Source: an uncultured Bacilli bacterium
GTDB taxonomy: Bacteria > Bacillota_I > Bacilli_A > RF39 > UBA660
Direction of reading: 5' to 3'
Assembly: GCA_947629395.1 (NCBI GenBank)
Contig: CANRDQ010000006.1
Span: 1 to 44,243, forward strand
DNA length: 44,243 nucleotides
The notes below the pieces were generated by a model. The model made no database searches. It saw only the letters and a list, made by a program, of their open reading frames with translations, and was not told the origin of the DNA. Both the position numbers and the translations under genes were made by a program. Numbering within the stretch: the stretch's first letter is position 1; every line of letters starts with the position of its first letter. Shown piece after piece: positions 8,815-16,305 of the stretch.

Positions 8815-10733
8815 AATGTATTTCCTCCTCCTGTTTTATCATTTTTATTATTAATCTTACTTATTAAATCAGTCAAATCTTCTGGATTAATATCTCCTAC
8901 TTCTAAATTTTCTTTTAAAGCTTGTAAAATTTTATCTTTTCTACTACTTTGTCCTTTATTTTGTTTTAATTTTTCCTGTAAAGTATGAGGTAATACTGTA
9001 GCCTCATCAACTATAGCTTTATCTACATTAGTAGGCATTAAAACCATTCCTACCCCGTCTGCTGTCTCAGGATAATCTAAATTAGCATGACATAAATTAA
9101 CATCTGTTAAATCCCATGACGAATTAGGTACATAATACATATTACTATCAAAACTAGCTACCTCTTCTAAATCCATAGAAAAGTCAGTTCCCGATAAATC
9201 TTTTTTATACACCTTTTGCGGATCAAAAAACACCAAATTACAATCTTTAAAATTGATACCTTTTACATTAACATTACTAAAATCAATAGTTGATAAATCA
9301 AAATATTTTAAACTATCTCTATATTCAGGATATATCTCATAACAACATTTATCATCATTATAATAGAATAAAACTTCTGGTTTAATCTCCATTTTTTCTA
9401 TTTTCGCAGCAGTTTTATTTAATTTATCTATTGATTCAGCAATTTGATTTCTAGATTGCATATTTTCTTGTTCAGCTTTTTCAGCTACTTCTTTGGATTT
9501 ATTGATTTTATCTTCATATAATTCTCTTTGAACCTGTAATCTTTCTCTTTCTTGTCGTTCTTGTTCAAGTTTATCCACAATTCTTTGAATAGCTTCTACA
9601 GAATTATTATTTTCTAACTTTTCATCATTAAACACAGCCAGTAAGTTCTTATCAAATTTATATTTTAAAAGTGGTTTTCTAACATCAAGAGAACTTACTT
9701 CTTTATCACTATCTTTAATATAAGTTTGAGACCCAAAAGTAAAGGCATCTATTTTCTCTAACTTTTCATTATATACTCTGATTCCAATATTAGTATCAGG
9801 TATAAATAAATCTTCAAGTCCAGTTAACTTATAGTCAGGAACATAATCATAAAACACTTCAACTTTTGGCGAAGTATTTTGAAAATATTCATAATCAGAA
9901 AACCTTATTCTATCACCAAGCTCTGACTTAAACCCTGTATGTTCTTCCCTATAAGGAGTATCCCTATAATCAGTTTCCATAAAAAATTCAATATAATTAC
10001 CATTTTCTAATAAAATTTTAGGTCTAAATAATTTCTTTAATTTTTCATCTTCGGCCTTTGAAAACTCTTTCATAGTATATTTATAAAAATCATCATAAAA
10101 CATAGTAAGTTCACGATATAAAATTTCAAGTTCTCTATCATCTTCAATATCTTTGAACAAACTTTTACGCACTTCTTCAGGTAAAAAACTCTCTCCACTT
10201 ACTAAACGAGTTTTAGCTGTAAAATGATTTTCTTTATCTACACCAATTAAAATATCAGATCTAAAATCATGATCACCATTAAATATATCTGAACTAATAC
10301 TTAATCTACTATTTAAAGCTTCAGTAATACTATAATCATCTTCAACTAAAGGTAAGTTCCAAAAATCACCATCAGGTATATATTCATGATACTTAATATC
10401 TCCTTCTCTAGCTACACTACTACTTGGTAAAAAATGATTAAATACCTTTTTATCATCAGTTGCTAACTTATGCTTTAAATATGGTTCAATATCTTCATTA
10501 TTATTAACAATAGTACATACCTTTTTATGAACTTCAGCTAATTTATTTTCAAATTCAGCTTTAAACATCTTTAATTTAGCCTCAAATAAATCATGATCTC
10601 TAACTAACATAGTATTAGCTTTCATTCTTAATTCTTCAGCTGCTTCTTCAACAGATATTTTACTACCACGATTAAGTAAATTTTCTAAAACATTATTATT
10701 CCATTTTCCATCCTTATAAAATTTATAATCCAT
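8811..10733 (-). CDS. Uncharacterised coiled-coil/pentapeptide-like protein, copy A
   Basis: 640 aa, family not recognised. It has a globular N-terminal part (about 1-385), a strong coiled coil rich in Glu, Gln, Arg and Lys (about 390-450), a block with pentapeptide-like spacing (about 465-560: IDFSNVNVKGINFKDCNLVFF, LSGTDFSMDL, WDLTDVNLCHANLDY) and a C-terminal helical end. The order and several motifs match the gene at 6115-8118, so the two look like diverged tandem duplicates. No export signal is seen, so it is probably cytosolic and may be a scaffold; that is inference. It follows the DUF4143 ATPase with a 15-nt gap. Confidence 0.75.
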   Translation of the reverse strand: MDYKFYKDGKWNNNVLENLLNRGSKISVEEAAEELRMKANTMLVRDHDLFEAKLKMFKAEFENKLAEVHKKVCTIVNNNEDIEPYLKHKLATDDKKVFNHFLPSSSVAREGDIKYHEYIPDGDFWNLPLVEDDYSITEALNSRLSISSDIFNGDHDFRSDILIGVDKENHFTAKTRLVSGESFLPEEVRKSLFKDIEDDRELEILYRELTMFYDDFYKYTMKEFSKAEDEKLKKLFRPKILLENGNYIEFFMETDYRDTPYREEHTGFKSELGDRIRFSDYEYFQNTSPKVEVFYDYVPDYKLTGLEDLFIPDTNIGIRVYNEKLEKIDAFTFGSQTYIKDSDKEVSSLDVRKPLLKYKFDKNLLAVFNDEKLENNNSVEAIQRIVDKLEQERQERERLQVQRELYEDKINKSKEVAEKAEQENMQSRNQIAESIDKLNKTAAKIEKMEIKPEVLFYYNDDKCCYEIYPEYRDSLKYFDLSTIDFSNVNVKGINFKDCNLVFFDPQKVYKKDLSGTDFSMDLEEVASFDSNMYYVPNSSWDLTDVNLCHANLDYPETADGVGMVLMPTNVDKAIVDEATVLPHTLQEKLKQNKGQSSRKDKILQALKENLEVGDINPEDLTDLISKINNKNDKTGGGNTL

Positions 10734-10748
10734 AATATAATCCCCTTT

Positions 10749-12026
10749 TTAATAAATCATATCATTTAAACAAAAGACTGCATAAACAGGCAAATAACGT
10801 ACACCTTTCTTAGTAGAGAAATTATTTTCTGTAATTCTATATGCACTTTGAGTAGTAAATTTTTTCATAAATACAGAAAGAGACTTAGCTTTAGAATTAG
10901 TACGTGTTGCGATTTCAATAGGAATAATTTGTCCCATCCTATTTTGTACTACAAAATTAACTTCTGCTTTACCTTGTGATTGATAATAATATAAAGCATA
11001 ACCTGCTTCTATCAAAGTTTTCGCAATATGATTTTCATATAAAACAGCTTTATATTCTTCATTAGTAAATAAACTCTTAGTATTCATATGCATCATTGAA
11101 AATAATAACCCATCATCTGGTAAATATAATTTAAAACTATCTACTTCCCTACAACTACTAAGTGGTGATTTAACATTTTTAATTTTATAACTTCTATTTA
11201 CAATTTGATTATTAACTAAATATTGAATAGCTCTTTCATATTCCTTAGCACGTCTACCATGACCTAAAAGTCCATATTGAAACTTTTTATTTTCTTTTTC
11301 AAACTGTCTAGGAATAGAATCCAACACCTCAATACCACGAGAAATATCTATTAAAGTATCATTCATCGCAATTTCTTTTTTATAAGCATCTATTGTTTTT
11401 TGTTTTAAAGCATCCATATGATACAAATCTAATCCCTCTATAGAAGCTTTAACAAGTTCTGGAAGTCCTCCAGTTTGTAAATATTCATAAAATAAATCTA
11501 AGGCAACTTTATGGAATGGACAAGATTTATGTTTTTCAAATGATTCACGAATTAAAAGAGCAAGATTCTTTTCATTATGAGCCCACAAAAATTCTTCAAA
11601 ATCCATTTCACTCATACCTTTAAATTGTAATTCTTCCCCTTTAAATTTAACTAAATTTCCACGACGAGAAGTAATCATAATAATATGATATTCACTTCTA
11701 TCACTTCCAAATAATTTTATTCCTTTTACTATTTCCACATCATTAACATTATCAAATACAATTAATGTATCCTCTTTTAAAATAGTTTCACCAGACATTA
11801 AAGATAAATTCATAATTATTTTTTCAATAGATTTCTCTTTTTTAAATAAATCTATTAATTGTTGATTACCTTGAGTATTAAAATAAATAACATTTTTATA
11901 TTTTTCTTTTCCAAATTGTAATACTGTAAAGGTCTTACCTATTTGTCTTGGTCCATAAATTAAAAGTGGTTTCCTAATTATATCCTTTTGCCATTTATGA
12001 AGAAAAGATAATATTTTTCGTTCCAT
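10749..12026 (-). CDS. DUF4143-type P-loop ATPase
   Basis: 425 aa. The N-terminal AAA-type domain has Walker A GPRQIGKT (about residues 25-32), Walker B TLIVFDNV near 85-95 and a sensor-like IIMITSRRG. The C-terminal half matches the DUF4143 region, where a nuclease-like fold normally reads EVDFV…PIEVK. Here those positions read EVNFV and PIEIA, so the nuclease-like residues look lost. The function of this family is poorly known. It is the first gene of the operon down to DUF402, with a good promoter just upstream and GGAGGG before the ATG. Confidence 0.85.
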   Translation of the reverse strand: MERKILSFLHKWQKDIIRKPLLIYGPRQIGKTFTVLQFGKEKYKNVIYFNTQGNQQLIDLFKKEKSIEKIIMNLSLMSGETILKEDTLIVFDNVNDVEIVKGIKLFGSDRSEYHIIMITSRRGNLVKFKGEELQFKGMSEMDFEEFLWAHNEKNLALLIRESFEKHKSCPFHKVALDLFYEYLQTGGLPELVKASIEGLDLYHMDALKQKTIDAYKKEIAMNDTLIDISRGIEVLDSIPRQFEKENKKFQYGLLGHGRRAKEYERAIQYLVNNQIVNRSYKIKNVKSPLSSCREVDSFKLYLPDDGLLFSMMHMNTKSLFTNEEYKAVLYENHIAKTLIEAGYALYYYQSQGKAEVNFVVQNRMGQIIPIEIATRTNSKAKSLSVFMKKFTTQSAYRITENNFSTKKGVRYLPVYAVFCLNDMIY

Positions 12027-12059
12027 AAACTGTACCCTCCTAACATATTTTATAAATTA

Positions 12060-12088
12060 AGTATATAATAATAGTCTTTTTTAGTCAA
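12060..12088 (-). promoter_or_regulatory. Promoter of the DUF4143-gpmA-VanY operon
   Basis: On the minus strand TTGACT (12083-12088) and TATACT (12060-12065) are 17 nt apart, an ideal vegetative-type promoter. It lies about 35 nt upstream of the DUF4143 ATPase start. The gap 12027-12185 holds this promoter and the terminator of the upstream unit and nothing else I can see. Confidence 0.75.
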
Positions 12089-12137
12089 GGAATATAAGGC
12101 CTTAATCTCTTTTAAAATATATAATCTTACAATAAAA

Positions 12138-12173
12138 AAGTCGCTGTATAAAGTTTAACTTTATCAACGACTT
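12138..12173 (-). terminator. Terminator after the 88-aa protein gene
   Basis: Long imperfect inverted repeat: AAGTCGCTGTATAAAG pairs with CTTTATCAACGACTT across a short loop. On the minus strand the hairpin is followed by TTTTTTATTG. It ends the unit that includes the membrane-anchored protein gene at 12467-14146. Confidence 0.85.
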
Positions 12174-12185
12174 ATTCATACTTAA

Positions 12186-12446
12186 TTAATTATTTGCTGG
12201 TGCTGAATTACGGATTTTTTCTACAAATTTATTGGCAATAACTATACCAGTATCAGTATCTAAATCACAAAGTTCAATTTCATCACCTAAAACTTTACAT
12301 TCCATAATAACAAATTCTTCTCTTTTAACTGTTTCTTTAACAGGATCAAATTCTATTCCCATTACAAACATTCTATTATCAAATGTTAAGTCTTCTACTA
12401 CATAAAAGTTATCTCCACTTTTAGTAACTATTGCTTTATCTTTCAT
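12186..12446 (-). CDS. Small uncharacterised protein (DUF1292-like size)
   Basis: 86 aa from the chosen start, not recognised with confidence. It is mostly predicted beta strand with an acidic C-terminal half (ELCDLDTDTGIV) and resembles, in size and style only, the small DUF1292-type proteins of Bacillota. AGGAAGG lies 7 nt before the ATG at 12446, which is why I drop the two upstream codons. It follows the 559-aa membrane protein gene by 20 nt and is followed by a strong terminator. Confidence 0.7.
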   Translation of the reverse strand: MKDKAIVTKSGDNFYVVEDLTFDNRMFVMGIEFDPVKETVKREEFVIMECKVLGDEIELCDLDTDTGIVIANKFVEKIRNSAPANN

Positions 12447-12466
12447 AAACATACCTTCCTATTCTT

Positions 12467-14146
12467 CTATAATTTTTTACCAACACTTTGGATAACAGTA
12501 TCCTCAATACGTCCTAGAATAGTTCCATCAGGAGACGCAACTGTAACAATTTTTTCTCCTGTAGCTGGATCAATATATTCACCTGCATACTTAACATTCT
12601 TGAAAGCTTCTTTTACTGGATTTAATGGTCCACTATCTTTATATATATCAGCATATACGTGATCAATATTACTTACATCCATACTATCACCCATACCAAT
12701 TGTATTATTTTGTGTTGTTAAATTAGGATCAGTAGGAGTTGTTGGTGTAACATTAGCTGATTGATGTAACCAATTATCCAAAGCTTGTAATCCTTTAGTA
12801 ACTCCAAATCCGGTAATAAAACCATTAACAGCCATATTCCATACCTGATGATTTTTAGTGTTACCACCAATAACATCGACAGCTCCCTTAGCAAATTTTC
12901 TAACACCTTCAGGAATAATTCCCGTAATCTTATCAATAACTGTTGGAACAGGGTTACCATGTTCATCCATTTTTCTATGTGATTCATTCCATTTTGTTAC
13001 AAAGTTACATACTCCACTAATAACTTTAGATGCTACTACAGTACCAAACACAACTCCTCCAATTGGACTAGCTGTTAAAGCAAGACCTGCTCCTGCTACT
13101 GCACCAGCAGCAAATCCAAGCCATCTAGTTCTACCACTAGCTTGTTGATGTTCAGGTTCAGCTGTATGTTCAGCTTCAGGTTGTGTAGAAGCAAAAGTAC
13201 GATCTGCTAAATCTGGATTATGATCATTTATATATCTACAAGCTTTAGAACATTGATGATATTTTTCTACTTCTTTTTCGATATCTTTATCTAAAACATC
13301 TTTTTTAAATTCAAGTAAGCCTTTATAAGTATATTTACCAGCTTCCTTATATTTATCATCATCTAATTTTGCTTTTTGTTCATCAGTTAAATCCATCATA
13401 TATCTTTGGATATCTCTTTCTTCAACTGCAGCTTTATCAAAATTAGCATCTTTATCTCGATATAACATATTATCTTTTTTAGTATCAATCATTCTATCTA
13501 AATCGGCAACAGCTTTTTGATACCTATTTAAGTTTTCATTAATTTCTGTAACTACTTCAGCTGCTGTAACACCTAGATTCTTATCATTCTTTTGTTCATC
13601 TGTTAAATTATCGTTAAAAAATTGTAAAGCTTCTTCTTCGCTTGTACACTCTTTTTTCCAATCTGCATTTTCATCAAGTATACTATTAAAAGCATTATCT
13701 AAATCTGCAGCTTCAGTACTATTACTAGGATCCATACCAAATTTTTCTTGGATTTCCTTATAATATGCATCCCATTGATCTACAGTAGTTTCTCCATCAA
13801 TAGTAAACAAATCATGTGCTTTTAAAAAATTATTAAGTTTATCAAGAGCACCACCATCAATAGCTTTACCATCAGCATCAACATTAGCTGAAGCCTCCCA
13901 AGCATCACAATCTTTAAACTGTCTAGTTGTATCACTACGTACATTATTTCTTGGCTCATTAATCCAATCATTTATCCAATATAAAGCACCATCAGTATCT
14001 AAAAATTCTCTATTATTTGTGTTTGCTCTATCTTGAACTGCTTTTTCTAAAGTACTTCTTAATTGATCATTATCCATTCTCATAAGATCACTAACTGGTA
14101 CATTACTAGCTTGTGAAATTATAGATATTATTCTTCCGTAATTCAT
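12467..14146 (-). CDS. Large uncharacterised membrane-anchored helical protein
   Basis: 559 aa, family not recognised. There is no N-terminal signal. About residues 1-325 are soluble, acidic and mostly helical. After a His/Gln/Glu-rich linker comes a glycine/alanine-rich hydrophobic stretch (WLGFAAGAVAGAGLALTASP and the following 20 residues, about 343-385) that looks like one or two membrane helices. A second weaker hydrophobic segment (about 440-460) precedes a Thr/Pro/Asn-rich linker and a small C-terminal beta domain. It is flanked by two small proteins and sits just below the MoxR/VWA unit, of which it may be a partner or substrate. GGAGG precedes the ATG. Confidence 0.75.
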   Translation of the reverse strand: MNYGRIISIISQASNVPVSDLMRMDNDQLRSTLEKAVQDRANTNNREFLDTDGALYWINDWINEPRNNVRSDTTRQFKDCDAWEASANVDADGKAIDGGALDKLNNFLKAHDLFTIDGETTVDQWDAYYKEIQEKFGMDPSNSTEAADLDNAFNSILDENADWKKECTSEEEALQFFNDNLTDEQKNDKNLGVTAAEVVTEINENLNRYQKAVADLDRMIDTKKDNMLYRDKDANFDKAAVEERDIQRYMMDLTDEQKAKLDDDKYKEAGKYTYKGLLEFKKDVLDKDIEKEVEKYHQCSKACRYINDHNPDLADRTFASTQPEAEHTAEPEHQQASGRTRWLGFAAGAVAGAGLALTASPIGGVVFGTVVASKVISGVCNFVTKWNESHRKMDEHGNPVPTVIDKITGIIPEGVRKFAKGAVDVIGGNTKNHQVWNMAVNGFITGFGVTKGLQALDNWLHQSANVTPTTPTDPNLTTQNNTIGMGDSMDVSNIDHVYADIYKDSGPLNPVKEAFKNVKYAGEYIDPATGEKIVTVASPDGTILGRIEDTVIQSVGKKL

Positions 14147-14213
14147 AAATTATAACCTCCCACTATTATAAAAGTTTACTTTATCATTTTTTTACTACAA
14201 AAATCACTTATAT

Positions 14214-14492
14214 TTACTGAATATTATTTTCAGCTCGATATTGTTCAATTAACTTATTTAAATTATCTTGAAATATAGGTAGTAACTTATTATTTAGTAA
14301 ATCTAAATCTCTTACTAATTCAAGATTTCCATTACTATCATTTGTAAATACACGATATTCAGTTAAAGATGGAACATTATTTTCATCATACTTACTAGCA
14401 ATCCCATATTTAACATTATCTTCAACAATCGTATTTAACACTACATATCTTTGTCCGTTATAAACTAAAGTGCTATTTTCTTCGATAACCAT
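14214..14492 (-). CDS. Small uncharacterised protein (DUF1292-like size)
   Basis: 92 aa from the ATG at 14492. The open frame begins four codons upstream with a GTG that belongs to the GAGGTG ribosome binding site. The N-terminal half has the pattern LVYNGQRYVVLNTIVEDNVKYGIAS, reminiscent of small DUF1292-type proteins, and the C-terminus is helical. It lies between the VWA-protein gene and the 559-aa protein gene and resembles the 86-aa protein at 12186-12446 in size and style. Confidence 0.65.
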   Translation of the reverse strand: MVIEENSTLVYNGQRYVVLNTIVEDNVKYGIASKYDENNVPSLTEYRVFTNDSNGNLELVRDLDLLNNKLLPIFQDNLNKLIEQYRAENNIQ

Positions 14493-14591
14493 ATTGTCTA
14501 TCACCTCTTATTATAAGAATAACAACAAAAAAATTCATTGTCAAAACAATAGCTCTAAACTTATGTTAATTGACACTTTTAATTTACCCAA

Positions 14592-14627
14592 AAAAAACAA
14601 ATAGAAATCAATATCTATTTGTTTTTT
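14592..14627 (-). terminator. Terminator of the MoxR-VWA unit
   Basis: A 14-bp perfect inverted repeat (AAAAAACAAATAGA / TCTATTTGTTTTTT) with an 8-nt loop includes the stop codon of the VWA gene. The minus-strand T-run follows the stem. Confidence 0.8.
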
Positions 14628-15871
14628 GTTTTCACTTTATTTTTAGTTGTTAAATTATTTAAATCTTTCTTATCAATATAAATGACCTTTCCACCTGGAG
14701 GATTAATTTCATTATCTCCAAACACTACCCATATAGCATCTAAAGACTTACTAGGCATACTGGCATAACCATCTGTAAAAATAATTTTATTTTGTGCTCG
14801 TCTAGTGAATGAATCAATGGCCACATCAAAATCAGTATAACCACCACCTCTAAATGGTAATCTATCGATATCAGAAATCTTTTTAATTTCAGTAAATCCA
14901 TAAAACTCTGTATCAAAGCATCCTACTTTTAACTTAGAAGTATTTATAATATGCTTACATTCACGTAAAAAATTCTTTAACAAATCCTTACTAATAGAAC
15001 CACTAGTATCTAATAATATTTCCGTTTCAGGTTGATACATTTTCTCTAATGTAGGTACCAAAACTCCATTTTCAATGTAAGCATTTTGATAAGACCAATC
15101 TACTGTATATCTAGTTGCTTCTCTTAATAACTTTTTCCAATCAATAAGAGGTTGAGCCGTACCAACATTATTTATGGTAATGTCATTATTTTCTTGACTA
15201 TTATTACCATGTCCTGTCGCTGTTTTAGTAAGTTCATCTTTTAATTTCTCCAACAAGTCTTTTTTATCTTTATTATTTTTTGCAAAAGCATCTTGCTCAT
15301 CTATATCTTTATCATCTGTTTTTCCATCATCAAAATTTTCATGATTTTTTACTACATCTTCCCACATAGAATGATCATCATGACCAGCATTTTGTTGATT
15401 TTGACCACTTGCCGGAGAAAAACCTGAATCACTAGCAGAAGGTCCTTCTTCATCTTTACTATATTCATTGTTTTCATTTTTCTTTTGTTCTTCTAGTAAT
15501 TTTTCATACATTTCCTCTGCATTAAAATTAATCGCCCCATCTATTACCACACAACCTTCTACCAAAGGAAGACCATCACGTTCAAGTAAAGCATTAACCA
15601 CAGAATCAGTAGCGATATTCCACAATATACTATTCTTATCTTTACTTCTAGTAATATGTTCAAAAGCAATATGACAAATTTCATGTACAATTATAAAAGT
15701 TTGTTCATCTTCATTAAGAGTATCTAAAAATTTAGGATTATAATAAATATTTTTTCCATCCGTACAAGCTGTATATACAGACTCATCACTTACAAAATTT
15801 ACATTTGCCAATACACTACCAAATAAAGGATATTGAACTAAGATTTTACTTTTAATTGTATTTATATCCAT
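14615..15871 (-). CDS. VWA-like protein with N-terminal metallopeptidase-like domain (DUF2201 type)
   Basis: 418 aa. The N-terminal domain carries a zinc-protease-type motif HEICHIAFEH (about residues 62-71). A long acidic, low-complexity linker (about 135-225) joins it to a VWA-like domain with the metal-site motif LLDTSGSISKD (about 284-294) and IIFTDGYAS further on. Proteins with this pairing are normally encoded beside a MoxR-type ATPase, as here, and are thought to act with it in chaperone-like or metal/cofactor-loading roles. It is third in the unit, 9 nt after the pseudo-AAA gene. Confidence 0.9.
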   Translation of the reverse strand: MDINTIKSKILVQYPLFGSVLANVNFVSDESVYTACTDGKNIYYNPKFLDTLNEDEQTFIIVHEICHIAFEHITRSKDKNSILWNIATDSVVNALLERDGLPLVEGCVVIDGAINFNAEEMYEKLLEEQKKNENNEYSKDEEGPSASDSGFSPASGQNQQNAGHDDHSMWEDVVKNHENFDDGKTDDKDIDEQDAFAKNNKDKKDLLEKLKDELTKTATGHGNNSQENNDITINNVGTAQPLIDWKKLLREATRYTVDWSYQNAYIENGVLVPTLEKMYQPETEILLDTSGSISKDLLKNFLRECKHIINTSKLKVGCFDTEFYGFTEIKKISDIDRLPFRGGGYTDFDVAIDSFTRRAQNKIIFTDGYASMPSKSLDAIWVVFGDNEINPPGGKVIYIDKKDLNNLTTKNKVKTKNK

Positions 15872-15880
15872 AATTTCTCC

Positions 15881-16282
15881 TTAAATTTGAGCTAGTAAAG
15901 AATAAACTTCATCTGCCAATTTTTTCTTATGTAAATCTGTAACAGTTACAATAATTACTGTATTATCTGGTAAATTAAAAGTACTTATTTTTTTATATTT
16001 TAATATTTCCAAAAATTTAGTTTGTTCTTTAACATCTATCTCATTAATATTTTTTATAATTAATAAAGGTCTTCCTTTTTTACTTTTTGTCATTAATTCT
16101 TGATACCAATCTGGTGGGCAAAATTTTTCTTGTTCATAATGTCCATTCAAATATTCTCTACTAATATCAGCTTTTAACACCACTGCATTTTCAAAAAAAT
16201 CTTCCCACGAACTTGGTACTAACAAAGGTGATATTCCCGCTTCTATAAAAGTTTTCAGCATATTTAAGCGTTCTTTATTCAT
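15881..16282 (-). CDS. Small degenerate AAA-like protein lacking Walker A
   Basis: 133 aa. By eye it aligns with the core of the neighbouring MoxR-type ATPase. CPPDWYQ matches that protein's IPPTWYQ; RPLLIIKNINEID matches the Walker B strand HIVFFDEMTNA; LPDNTVIIVTVTD matches the sensor strand LPDNVRIVAAGNE. Where the ATPase has GLTGVGKT this protein has only LVPSSWEDF, and its Walker B acidic pair is replaced. It is thus probably a non-hydrolysing partner, which is inference. A strong AGGAGG site precedes the ATG. The gene lies between the ATPase and VWA genes. Confidence 0.7.
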   Translation of the reverse strand: MNKERLNMLKTFIEAGISPLLVPSSWEDFFENAVVLKADISREYLNGHYEQEKFCPPDWYQELMTKSKKGRPLLIIKNINEIDVKEQTKFLEILKYKKISTFNLPDNTVIIVTVTDLHKKKLADEVYSLLAQI

Positions 16283-16305
16283 AAGTTAACACCTCCTAAA
16301 GATGT

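Noticed and set aside
12718..12987. 89-aa frame inside the 559-aa membrane protein gene, same strand but different phase
   Set aside because: Leu-rich shadow of the real reading frame with no start signal; the long frame is uninterrupted.
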